A DNA stretch of 14,242 bases, taken from NCBI GenBank assembly GCA_946480965.1, contig CAMLMI010000092.1:1-14242 (forward strand). The letters are read 5' to 3'. The notes beneath the pieces are model-generated. The model worked only from the letters and a program-made list of their open reading frames with translations. It was not told the origin of the DNA and ran no database searches. Of the stretch, positions 1 to 5,744 are shown one piece after another. The position numbers were made by a program, and so were the translations under genes. The stretch is from an uncultured Verrucomicrobiales bacterium (lineage in GTDB: Bacteria > Verrucomicrobiota > Verrucomicrobiae > Limisphaerales > CANJSG01). Each line of letters opens with the position of its first letter. Within the stretch, counting starts at the first letter, position 1.

Positions 1-440
1 TCAACGCCACCATCGAGGCCGCCCGCGCGGGCGAGGCCGGCAAGGGCTTCGCCGTCGTCGCCAACGAGGTCAAGGAGCTGGCCAAGCAGACCGCCGCCGC
101 CACCGAGGACATCAGCCAGAAGATCGAGGCCATCCAGACCGACACCGTCGGCGCGGTGAAGGCCATCGGCGAGATCGGCACGATCATCGGCCAGATCAAC
201 GACATCCAGAACACCATCGCCAGCGCGGTGGAGGAACAGACGGCGACCACCAACGAGATCGCCCGCAACACCAACGAGGCCGCGCGCGGCAGCTCGGAGA
301 TCGCCCGCAACGTCACCAGCGTCTCCCTCGCCGCCAAGAGCACCTCCGAGGGCGCCGCCAACACCCTCACCGCCGCCAGCGAGCTGGCCAAGCTCGCCGC
401 CCAGCTCCGCGCCATCGTGGACGCCGCCGGCCTGAAGTGA
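1..440 (+). CDS. Methyl-accepting chemotaxis protein, C-terminal part (5' truncated by window edge)
   Basis: This is the cytoplasmic signalling end of a chemoreceptor. The frame is open from base 3 to the TGA at 438-440, giving 145 residues. The visible part opens with [20 protein letters not shown], the hairpin tip through which receptors contact CheA and CheW, then [17 protein letters not shown] and the descending coiled coil. EIARN occurs twice, 14 residues (two heptads) apart, as expected for an MCP coiled coil, and nearby Glu/Gln/Ala positions (VEEQTATT, around residues 76-83 of the fragment) are likely methylation sites for CheR and CheB. No CheR-tethering pentapeptide is present at the C-terminus, which ends in AAGLK. 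Ligand-binding and membrane parts lie outside the window, so the stimulus cannot be guessed. Adjacent cheY/cheB/cheR genes on the same strand support the call. Confidence 0.96.
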   Translation, partial: NATIEAARAGEAGKGFAVVANEVKELAKQTAAATEDISQKIEAIQTDTVGAVKAIGEIGTIIGQINDIQNTIASAVEEQTATTNEIARNTNEAARGSSEIARNVTSVSLAAKSTSEGAANTLTAASELAKLAAQLRAIVDAAGLK

Positions 441-466
441 CCCGGCCCGCTCCGTTCTTTCGTTCC

Positions 467-490
467 GGCGGTCCCGGCATCGGGACCGCC
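467..490 (+). other. Perfect 10-bp inverted repeat between the MCP and receiver genes
   Basis: The sequence GGCGGTCCCG-GCAT-CGGGACCGCC forms an uninterrupted 10-bp stem with a 4-nt loop, 27 nt after the MCP stop and 14 nt before the receiver start. It is not followed by a T-run, so it is not a textbook intrinsic terminator. It could still attenuate or stabilise the 3' end of the MCP message, lowering receiver and cheBR expression relative to the receptor. The structure is seen directly; the role is inferred. Confidence 0.6.
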
Positions 491-504
491 TCCATGCCTT
501 ACCG

Positions 505-873
505 ATGAAAATCCTGATCGTTGACGATTCCCGCACCATGCGGACGCTGCTCGGCTCCTTCGCCGCGAACCTTCCCGCCGAGGTGTTCCACGCCGCGGAC
601 GGCCAGCAGGCGCTGGTGGAGATCGCCAAGCACCAGCCGTTCGACCTCGTGCTGCTGGACTGGGACATGCCGGTGATGAACGGCCTGGAGACCCTGAAGA
701 TCCTCCGCGCCAACCGCGCCTACGACGACATGAAGATCATGATGGTCACGGCGCAGTCCGCCATGGAGTCCGTCGCCGAATCCATCGAGTGCGGCGCGAA
801 CGACTACCTGATGAAGCCGCTGAACGAGGAGATGTTCCGAGAGAAGCTCCAGTTGCTGGAGTTGATCGCCTGA
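505..873 (+). CDS. cheY: Single-domain response regulator, CheY-like
   Basis: The product is a 122-residue stand-alone receiver domain with no output domain, the size and layout of CheY, which carries the phosphoryl group from CheA to the flagellar motor. The full active site is visible: acidic pair D7-D8 in ILIVDDSRTMR, phospho-acceptor D52 in LVLLDWDMPVMNG, switch Thr T82 in MMVTAQ, and K104 followed by Pro in YLMKPL. It lies between an MCP gene and cheB on the same strand, with 64 nt and a strong hairpin upstream and 31 nt to cheB. The ATG at 505 is the natural start because the first beta-strand (MKILIVDD) begins there, although no clear Shine-Dalgarno precedes it. Stand-alone receivers can also be phosphate sinks or regulate something else, so the cheY symbol rests on context. 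Confidence 0.88.
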   Translation: MKILIVDDSRTMRTLLGSFAANLPAEVFHAADGQQALVEIAKHQPFDLVLLDWDMPVMNGLETLKILRANRAYDDMKIMMVTAQSAMESVAESIECGANDYLMKPLNEEMFREKLQLLELIA

Positions 874-904
874 TCCACGCGGACCACGCCCCGAACTTTT
901 TCAG

Positions 905-1990
905 ATGCCCAAGATCCGGATACTGGTCGTCGATGACGCCGTCGTGATGCGCAAGCTGATCACGGAGTCCTTGTCCAAGGACGCCGACCTCGAAGTCGTG
1001 GGCGCGGCGGCCAATGGCAAGATCGCCCTGGCCAAGATCCCGCAGGTCAACCCCGACCTCGTCGTGCTGGACGTGGAGATGCCGGAGATGGACGGCGTGG
1101 CCACGCTGCGCGAGATCCGGAAGGTCTATCCCAAGCTGCCGGTCATCATGTTCAGCACCCTGACCGCGCGCGGGGCCTGCACCACGCTCGACGCGCTGTC
1201 GGCCGGAGCCACCGACTATGTGACCAAACCGGCGAACGTGGGCAACGCGATCGAGAGCATCCAGCGCATGGAGACCGAGCTCCTGCCCAAGATCAAACAC
1301 CACTGCCGCGAACTCCTGGCGGAACGCCCGGTCTTCCCCGCCCGCATCGCCGGCCCATCGGCGACGCCGAGTTTCCCTTCGCTCACGGGCGGCCCCGTGG
1401 ATGTCGTCTGCATCGGCTCCTCGACCGGCGGGCCGAACGCCTTGGCCGACGTTTTCCGCGCCTTTCCGACCGTCTTCCCCGTGCCCATCGTGGTCGTGCA
1501 GCACATGCCGCCGCTCTTCACCCAGATGCTGGCGCAACGGCTCGACACGCTCGGCACCCTGCGGTTCCACGAAGGCGCGGATGGCCAGATCCTCGAACCC
1601 GGCCACGTCTATCTCGCACCGGGCGGACGCCACATGGAGGTCCGCCGTTTCGGCGCCCGCACCGCGCTGCGCCTGACGGACGAACCGCCGGAGAATTCCT
1701 GCCGTCCCGCCGTCGATGTGCTCTTCCGCAGCGTGGTCGCCGTCTTTGGCGGCCGCGTGCTCGGCGTCGTCCTCACCGGCATGGGCCAGGACGGGCTGCG
1801 CGGCTGCGAGCTGATCCGTGAAAAGGGCGGCCAGGTGGTGGTCCAAGACGAGTCCTCCAGCGTGGTCTGGGGCATGCCCGGCTACGTGGCCCAGGCGGGC
1901 CTGGCCGAACGGGTCCTGCCGCTGGGCCAGATCGCCCCGGAGATCCTGCGCCGCCTCCGCGTCGCGCTGCCCCAGCCGGCCTTCGCCTGA
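905..1990 (+). CDS. cheB: Protein-glutamate methylesterase/glutamine deamidase CheB
   Basis: CheB removes methyl groups from (and deamidates) chemoreceptor side chains, resetting sensitivity once its receiver is phosphorylated by CheA. The 361-residue product has both expected domains. The N-terminal receiver (about 1-122) has D10-D11, phospho-acceptor D56 in LVVLDVEMP, S84 and K108. A linker of about 40 residues follows, then the methylesterase domain (about 164-352) with catalytic Ser173 in the GSSTGG motif, His200 in VQHMPP and Asp296 in GMGQDG. Length is close to that of characterised CheB proteins and no key residue is missing. It is followed after only 2 nt by cheR, so the opposing enzymes of adaptation are almost certainly co-translated. 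The ATG at 905 sits directly before the first receiver strand (PKIRILVVDD). Confidence 0.97.
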   Translation: MPKIRILVVDDAVVMRKLITESLSKDADLEVVGAAANGKIALAKIPQVNPDLVVLDVEMPEMDGVATLREIRKVYPKLPVIMFSTLTARGACTTLDALSAGATDYVTKPANVGNAIESIQRMETELLPKIKHHCRELLAERPVFPARIAGPSATPSFPSLTGGPVDVVCIGSSTGGPNALADVFRAFPTVFPVPIVVVQHMPPLFTQMLAQRLDTLGTLRFHEGADGQILEPGHVYLAPGGRHMEVRRFGARTALRLTDEPPENSCRPAVDVLFRSVVAVFGGRVLGVVLTGMGQDGLRGCELIREKGGQVVVQDESSSVVWGMPGYVAQAGLAERVLPLGQIAPEILRRLRVALPQPAFA

Positions 1991-1992
1991 CC

Positions 1993-2826
1993 ATGGCCAT
2001 CTCCGCCCCAGACTTCGACTACGTGGCCGACCTCGCGCGGCGCAACGCGGCCATCGTGCTGGAACGCGGCAAGGAATACCTCGTCGAAAGCCGCCTCACC
2101 CCGCTCGCGCAGAAGGAGGGGTTCTCCTCGCTGGAGGATTTCGTCTCCCAGCTCCGCCTCGATCCCGTGCCCGGCCCGCGCCTCGGCCGGGTCATCGACG
2201 CGTTGACCACGAACGAAACGCTCTTCTTCCGCGACCACCATCCCTTCGAGGCGCTGAGGAAGGGCGTGCTTCCCGGGCTCATCGAGGCCCGGGCCGCCAC
2301 GAAGAAGCTCACCATCTGGTCCGCCGCCTGTTCCACCGGCCAGGAGCCCTACAGCATCGCCATGCTGCTTCGCGACTCCTTCCCCCAGCTCAGGGACTGG
2401 CAGCTCTCGATCATCGCCACCGACCTTTCCCCGCGCGTCCTCCAGCAGGCCCGGCTCGGGCAATACAACCAGATCGAGGTCAACCGCGGCCTCCCCGCCA
2501 TCTGCCTGGTGAAGCACTTCACCAAGGAGGGCGACACTTGGACGCTGAAGGAGGACATCCGCAAGATGGTCGAATTCCGCATCCAGAACCTGATCCATCC
2601 CTTCACCGCCCTGCCCGTCTGCGACGTAGTCTTCATCCGGAACGTCCTCATCTATTTCGACGTGCCGACCAAACAGGGCATCCTCCGCAGCATCCGCCGC
2701 CAGCTCGCGCCCGACGGCTACCTCTTCCTCGGAACCGCCGAGACCACGCTGAACCTCGACGCCGGCTTCAAGCCCGCGACCTTCGGCCCCGCCGTGGCCT
2801 ACCAGCCGGTCTCGGCGAGCCGCTGA
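1993..2826 (+). CDS. cheR: Chemotaxis protein methyltransferase CheR
   Basis: CheR uses S-adenosylmethionine to methylate glutamates on MCPs. The 277-residue product shows the family signature throughout: a small helical N-terminal domain (about 1-70), LTTNETLFFRD (71-81) near the active site, the SAM-binding loop WSAACSTGQEPYSIAM (109-124), an acidic residue in IIATDLSPRVL (D144) expected to bind the SAM ribose, and DVVFIRNVLIYFD (211-223). Length matches the family. It starts 2 nt after the cheB stop. No TPR or other C-terminal extension is present, so this is the plain form of CheR. The receptor fragment in this window lacks a docking pentapeptide, which suggests pentapeptide-independent methylation, at least of that receptor. 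Confidence 0.97.
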   Translation: MAISAPDFDYVADLARRNAAIVLERGKEYLVESRLTPLAQKEGFSSLEDFVSQLRLDPVPGPRLGRVIDALTTNETLFFRDHHPFEALRKGVLPGLIEARAATKKLTIWSAACSTGQEPYSIAMLLRDSFPQLRDWQLSIIATDLSPRVLQQARLGQYNQIEVNRGLPAICLVKHFTKEGDTWTLKEDIRKMVEFRIQNLIHPFTALPVCDVVFIRNVLIYFDVPTKQGILRSIRRQLAPDGYLFLGTAETTLNLDAGFKPATFGPAVAYQPVSASR

Positions 2827-2858
2827 TCCGGCACGTGGGCGGATCTCCGCGTCCGCAA

Positions 2859-2883
2859 GACCGCTCGTCCGGGAAAAGCGGTC
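2859..2883 (+). terminator. Weak hairpin downstream of cheR
   Basis: GACCGCT and AGCGGTC form a 7-bp stem around an 11-nt loop, 33 nt after the cheR stop. It lacks a T-tract on the plus strand, so it is only a candidate 3' structure for the chemotaxis transcript. Confidence 0.3.
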
Positions 2884-2911
2884 CGATCCTGTCTCACAAC
2901 ACAGCCTTCCC

Positions 2912-2940
2912 AAAAAACGCGGCGAAGCTGGAATGCTTCG
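2912..2940 (-). terminator. Candidate intrinsic terminator for the minus-strand flagellar unit
   Basis: Read on the minus strand, CGAAGC-ATTCCA-GCTTCG forms a 6-bp stem (2923-2940) followed 5 nt later by six consecutive T residues (2917-2912). The stem is short and the T-run slightly displaced, so efficiency is uncertain, but the orientation fits transcripts coming from the FliT-like gene at 3118. Confidence 0.35.
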
Positions 2941-3079
2941 GAGGGTGTTGACGAAAGGGTCTGGAGATCGCCGTTGCTGTCAAAGCGCGGCGGGGCGTTC
3001 GTCCACGGAAATGGCGCCTTGCGGATCGCCGAAATGGGGCCGGAGGACGGAATGGTCCGGAGGAGACGGGGGGAGGAAG

Positions 3080-3103
3080 CCGCGACCGGGAACCGGTTCG
3101 CGG
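3080..3103 (-). terminator. Strong hairpin just downstream of the FliT-like gene
   Basis: On the minus strand CCGCGAACCGG-TTC-CCGGTCGCGG forms ten base pairs with a single bulged A and a 3-nt loop, starting 14 nt after the stop codon at 3118. It is followed by a pyrimidine-rich stretch (CTTCCTCCCCCC) rather than a T-run. It is a plausible terminator or 3'-end stabiliser for the flgM-like/fliS/fliT-like message. Confidence 0.45.
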
Positions 3104-3117
3104 GGACAAACTGCGCT

Positions 3118-3492
3118 TCAGGAATAGGCGGCCCATCCCGCCTGGCTCGCGCCGGCATAGCGCTGCATGCGGCGGAGATTCTTTGCGGTGCCTTCGATCT
3201 GCTCGCGTTCCCGCAGGGCTTCTTCGCGTTTTTCGGCGAGGAGCGTGCCGTTGAAGCGTTCGAGCTGGATCAGTTCGGCCATGAGGGCGCGGACCAGCGG
3301 GTCCTGGCCGGGATTGTCGTCGGCGGGCGCGTCGGCGTAGCAGTCTTGGATGCGGCGCTGGAGATGCACCTTGGAGTCCTGGATGCGGTTCAGATCCGTC
3401 CAGCGCTCCTCCTGGATGGCGACGGATTCGGCGATGGAGCTGTCGCGCCATTCGCCCAGGACGAGCAGCAGGGGTTGGGAATGGGCGCTCAT
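3118..3492 (-). CDS. Small helical flagellar chaperone-like protein (FliT/FlgN-like)
   Basis: A 124-residue, predominantly helical, charged protein with no signal peptide or membrane segment. I recognise it mainly by position: it starts 1 nt after the fliS stop, where many bacteria carry fliT, the chaperone of the filament cap FliD. Visible features are a long amphipathic central helix rich in Glu/Arg/Leu (about residues 67-108, including LIQLERFNGTLLAEKREEAL) and a short tail with RMQRYAG. This layout of long helices ending in a more polar tail is common to FliT and FlgN export chaperones, but similarity to characterised members is too weak to choose between them. FliD and the hook-filament proteins FlgK/FlgL are not in the window. 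The tight spacing with fliS indicates co-translation. The alternative is a clade-specific flagellar protein of unknown partner. Confidence 0.6.
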   Translation of the reverse strand: MSAHSQPLLLVLGEWRDSSIAESVAIQEERWTDLNRIQDSKVHLQRRIQDCYADAPADDNPGQDPLVRALMAELIQLERFNGTLLAEKREEALREREQIEGTAKNLRRMQRYAGASQAGWAAYS

Positions 3493-3493
3493 G

Positions 3494-3916
3494 TCAGGCC
3501 ACCATCTGGTTGTTGGGCTCGGGCTTTTCGATGCCCTGCTGGAGCATCTGCGCCCAGGTGTCGCGGAGCACGCGGAGGCGGCCGATCACGTCGTCGATGC
3601 CTTCGCGCTCCTTGCGCTGGTTGCTCTCCTGGAGGCGGCGGTCCATGTAGGTGTAGAGCCGGCGGAGGTGGAGCGAGATCTCGCCGCCCTCGGCCATGTT
3701 CAGGGTGACGTTCAGCTCGTTCACGATGGCCTGGGCGCGGAGGATGTTGTTGTTGATCGTCCGGTGGAACTCCAGCGGGTCCTCGTGCTGGAAGCCCACC
3801 AGGGCGCGTTCCAGGAAGCCGATGGCGCCCTCGAAAAGCATCAGCACCAACTGGCCCGGGCCGGCCGTCTTGGTGGCCACCTGCCGGTAGCTCTGCCATG
3901 GGTTGCGGTTGATCAT
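3494..3916 (-). CDS. fliS: Flagellin export chaperone FliS
   Basis: FliS binds the C-terminal tail of newly made flagellin in the cytoplasm, preventing premature polymerisation and delivering it to the flagellar export gate. The 140-residue product has family features along its length: N-terminal NPWQSYRQVATKTAGPGQL (5-23; compare the usual Y-x-x-x-x-x-x-T-A-x-P-x-x-L), LVLMLFEGAIGFLERAL (23-39), the central helix with VNELNVTLNM, then EGGEISLHLRRLYTYMDRRL (76-95). Length is typical. The ATG at 3916 is chosen because family homology begins there; the same frame stays open further upstream but overlaps the preceding gene with unrelated sequence. It lies 35 nt after the FlgM-like gene and 1 nt before the FliT-like gene, one apparent transcription unit behind the sigma-28-type promoter at 4282-4308. 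Confidence 0.94.
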   Translation of the reverse strand: MINRNPWQSYRQVATKTAGPGQLVLMLFEGAIGFLERALVGFQHEDPLEFHRTINNNILRAQAIVNELNVTLNMAEGGEISLHLRRLYTYMDRRLQESNQRKEREGIDDVIGRLRVLRDTWAQMLQQGIEKPEPNNQMVA

Positions 3917-3951
3917 CTTCGTGAAGGGGGACGGGAAGTTGCGACGATGGA

Positions 3952-4215
3952 TCAGGCCTCGCCGAAGTTGATGGCGAGCAGCTGGGAGATGCGGCGGATG
4001 CCCTCCGGCGGCGGGTAGTTCACGTCGGCGACCAGCTCGCGGCCCCGTTGGACCACTTCGGGACGCACGTCCGGCAGGTTGCGAAGGTTTTCCTCCAGCC
4101 GTTCGCTGCTGGAGAAGTCCACGGACCGGCTTTCGGCCGACGCGGGCTTGGCGGCGGGCTTGCTCAGTTGCGCCGGATCGACCGACGCCGCCTGATAGTT
4201 GGGTTTGATTTCCAT
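3952..4215 (-). CDS. flgM: FlgM-like protein, candidate anti-sigma-28 factor
   Basis: An 87-residue protein with the FlgM layout: a low-complexity Ala/Pro/Ser/Lys-rich N-terminal half (probably disordered), then a conserved-looking C-terminal half with SVDFSSSERLEENL, NLPDVRPEVVQRGRELVAD, a Tyr-containing turn and GIRRISQLLAINF. FlgM proteins carry 'LPDVR-x-x-K-V ... I-x-x-G-x-Y ... I-A-x-x-L' in the sigma-28-binding half, and this matches in order and spacing, although the Gly of the G-x-Y turn is missing (DVNYPPPEG). FlgM holds FliA inactive until it is exported through the finished hook. The ATG at 4215 is preferred over GTG 4224 because AGAGAG lies 8-9 nt upstream of it. It is first in the unit with fliS and sits under a sigma-28-type promoter, as autoregulated flgM genes do. 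The symbol is provisional. Confidence 0.62.
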   Translation of the reverse strand: MEIKPNYQAASVDPAQLSKPAAKPASAESRSVDFSSSERLEENLRNLPDVRPEVVQRGRELVADVNYPPPEGIRRISQLLAINFGEA

Positions 4216-4281
4216 AAACGTCACTCTCTATTGGCAGGCCCTGTTCGTCGCAGCGGATGATCATTTTCATCCACACTGTCC

Positions 4282-4308
4282 TATTCGGCAGCCCGCCGGA
4301 AAACTTTA
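4282..4308 (-). promoter_or_regulatory. Sigma-28 (FliA)-type promoter upstream of the FlgM-like gene
   Basis: On the minus strand the sequence reads TAAAGTTT (4308-4301), an 11-nt spacer (4300-4290), then GCCGAATA (4289-4282). The enterobacterial FliA consensus is TAAAGTTT-N11-GCCGATAA, so the -35 is identical, the spacer exact and the -10 matches at seven of eight positions. Transcription should start near 4275 and give a leader of about 60 nt before ATG 4215. The element begins 12 nt past the stop of the lipoprotein gene at 4320. Confidence 0.9.
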
Positions 4309-4319
4309 GCAAATTGTGG

Positions 4320-4985
4320 TCACCTGTCCGGCATCGTGCCCAACAATGTGGCAATAACGTATCGCGAGAACCGGCGCGGCGAATCCAGGACCGATTGGGA
4401 GTCGAACGGCGTCTCGCTCCCGCCCTTCATTTCGTCCAGGTAGAACTGCCGGGCCCCGTTCGAGACCGTGGGGTTGCCCGCGTCCAATAGATCGTCCACC
4501 GACCAGAGCACCCGGCCGGACTGCACCTCCAGCAGCGTCATGCGCAGGCCGATGGCCAGCGGCGGATACGCGCGGTAGGTGGTGATCTCGGGGAAAAGGA
4601 CGGATTCCGCGCCGGTGTGTTTGCGGACGGATTCGAGGAAGTTCGCGGGGAGCCGGTCGGAGATGGCCCAGTCGCGGCGGCCGGACCAGCGGGCCAGATC
4701 CGCGCGGTTCACGTGGAAGACTTCGAGCCGGTGCTGGCGCTGGAGTTCCGCGAGCAACAGCCCGGAAATCGCCTCGGCGCCGGAGGCCTCCACCTCGCCG
4801 ATGCGGGCGGTGGCTGGCAACAGGGCCACGCGGCGCACGGTCACGGGCAGCGTCTCGACGCTGCGGTGGACGTTGGCGGGAACATAGACGGGCCCGCGCA
4901 CGGTGTCGCCCATCGGGATCGTTTTGCATCCCGTCAAAACCAGCAGCGCCGTGCCGGCCAGAGCCCTAAGAAAGTTTTGCGTCAT
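4320..4985 (-). CDS. Uncharacterised lipoprotein in a flagellar gene context
   Basis: A 221-residue secreted lipoprotein. The N-terminus has a short hydrophobic stretch ending in the lipobox LTGC, with Cys20 as the lipidated residue; the next residue is Lys rather than Asp, which favours outer-membrane sorting in Gram-negatives. The mature part opens with a strand-like RRVALLPATAR, then a helix (ISGLLLAELQRQHRLEVFHV), a segment with GAESVLFPEITTYRAYPP and a strand with SGRVLWSVDDLLDAG. This alternation recalls the CsgG/TolB-N-like fold of periplasm-facing lipoproteins, but I do not recognise a named family. Its start overlaps the upstream gene by 20 nt, implying translational coupling, and both follow a sigma-28-type promoter. 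A role at the flagellar base or outer-membrane passage is inferred from context only. Confidence 0.75.
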   Translation of the reverse strand: MTQNFLRALAGTALLVLTGCKTIPMGDTVRGPVYVPANVHRSVETLPVTVRRVALLPATARIGEVEASGAEAISGLLLAELQRQHRLEVFHVNRADLARWSGRRDWAISDRLPANFLESVRKHTGAESVLFPEITTYRAYPPLAIGLRMTLLEVQSGRVLWSVDDLLDAGNPTVSNGARQFYLDEMKGGSETPFDSQSVLDSPRRFSRYVIATLLGTMPDR

Positions 4986-5601
4986 CCAGTCGGTCCAGGA
5001 ATGTCAGCGTCCGTTCCAACCAGGGTTTCAGTCTCAACTCGAGCAGCTGGGAGAATCCAATGACGTCCTCCCGTCCGCGCAGCAGCCGCTCGGCATCGTC
5101 GGTGATGCCCTGCAGCCGTTCCCAATGATCGAGGAACGTGGCCTCTCCCACCCTCAGTTGTTCCAAGGGCAGACCCCACAGTTCCTTCAGGAATCCGAGT
5201 CCCAGCATCGGCGTCCGCAGCCCCGGCGTCAGGTCGAGCCAGAGCCGGCGCACCACCGGCCAGTCGTTGATCAGCACGGTCACGACCATCGAATCGACCT
5301 CGCGGGCCAGCCGCTCGACCGATTGACGGGCGTTCAGGACCACCTCGGTCCCGAGATCCACCGGGCTCATCGTGGCGGCGGCCACGCGCTGGAACGTCGT
5401 CGTCGCGTTGCTCGCGAGCAGGACGTCCAGCGGCAGCCCGTCCACCAGGACGGACGCCAAGATCCGGCCCCGATCCATTGCGGCGGATTCGAGGAAACGG
5501 ACCACGTTGTCCAGCGAGCCGATCGCCTCCTTGGGCACGGAAAGCATCTCGCCGTCCAGCATGACGACGGGCTTCGCGACCAATGGATACGGACTGCTCA
5601 C
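4966..5601 (-). CDS. Uncharacterised soluble protein, probable flagellar accessory factor
   Basis: About 211 residues with no signal peptide or membrane helix. The N-terminal part (PVVMLDGEMLSVP ... RILASVLVDGLPLD) looks like a compact alpha/beta domain with two similar strand elements, each ending in a V/L-D-G turn. The rest is mainly helical, with a hydrophobic centre around VVTVLINDWPVVRRLWLDL. I do not recognise the family; similar unnamed proteins beside fliS-type genes exist in my recollection, which is weak support. The start is uncertain. The frame is open to GTG 5658, but the promoter at 5609-5635 predicts a transcript starting near 5600, so GTG 5601 would be nearly leaderless; TTG 5583 and ATG 5562 are alternatives, and ATG 5562 would cut the first strand. 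The 3' end overlaps the lipoprotein gene by 20 nt. Confidence 0.7.
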   Translation of the reverse strand: MSSPYPLVAKPVVMLDGEMLSVPKEAIGSLDNVVRFLESAAMDRGRILASVLVDGLPLDVLLASNATTTFQRVAAATMSPVDLGTEVVLNARQSVERLAREVDSMVVTVLINDWPVVRRLWLDLTPGLRTPMLGLGFLKELWGLPLEQLRVGEATFLDHWERLQGITDDAERLLRGREDVIGFSQLLELRLKPWLERTLTFLDRLDDAKLS

Positions 5602-5608
5602 GCAAACT

Positions 5609-5635
5609 GTATCGGCACACCGTCCGATGGCTTGA
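5609..5635 (-). promoter_or_regulatory. Second sigma-28 (FliA)-type promoter
   Basis: On the minus strand: TCAAGCCA (5635-5628), an 11-nt spacer (5627-5617) and GCCGATAC (5616-5609). The -10 matches the FliA consensus GCCGATAA at seven of eight positions and the spacer is exact; the -35 keeps the T-x-A-A-G core but not the TTT end. It lies in the 143-nt gap after the nucleoside phosphorylase gene and immediately before the first start codon of the uncharacterised pair, so it separates that pair from the genes upstream. Confidence 0.75.
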
Positions 5636-5744
5636 GAACGATCTCGACCCTCCGCCACAACCCGTTGCCGTCACCCCGTTCCCGGCTTCCCGGCGAACGC
5701 GCGGAGCGGGCTTGCGGCCTCTCCACGGCCTCGGAAACCGGCGA

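Larger units (their letters stand above)
2827..3117. other. Convergent intergenic region without a convincing gene
   Basis: These 291 bases separate the end of cheR (plus strand) from the end of the FliT-like gene (minus strand). Open frames cross it on both strands, but none has a start signal, recognisable motif or protein-like composition, and they continue as shadows into the neighbouring genes. What it does hold is three hairpin-forming sequences (listed separately) and a short direct repeat, CCGGAGGA, at about 3040 and 3057. The likely role is transcription termination from both sides. Confidence 0.6.

Noticed and set aside
255..311. Direct repeat GAGATCGCCCGCAAC, two copies 42 nt apart
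   Set aside because: It encodes the EIARN heptad repeat of the receptor coiled coil, two heptads apart. Protein structure explains it, so it is not a DNA-level repeat element.
746..1846. 366-codon minus-strand frame opposite cheB
   Set aside because: It is antisense to all of the conserved CheB motifs and its composition is shadow-like (His/Asp/Gly/Arg-rich). It is explained by GC-rich codon usage in cheB.
1818..2951. 377-codon plus-strand frame overlapping cheB and cheR
   Set aside because: It is out of frame with both genes and Arg/Pro/His-rich, with no recognisable domain. CheR in the other frame has every family motif.
4235..4250. TGGCAG-N-TTCG resembling a sigma-54 promoter
   Set aside because: The -12 GC dinucleotide is missing at the required spacing from the -24 GG, and the sigma-28 element on the opposite strand already accounts for transcription here.
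3494..4354. N-terminally extended FliS of 286 residues
   Set aside because: The frame is open upstream to 4354 but the added sequence is unrelated to FliS, overlaps the FlgM-like gene and crosses the sigma-28 promoter. FliS homology begins exactly at ATG 3916.
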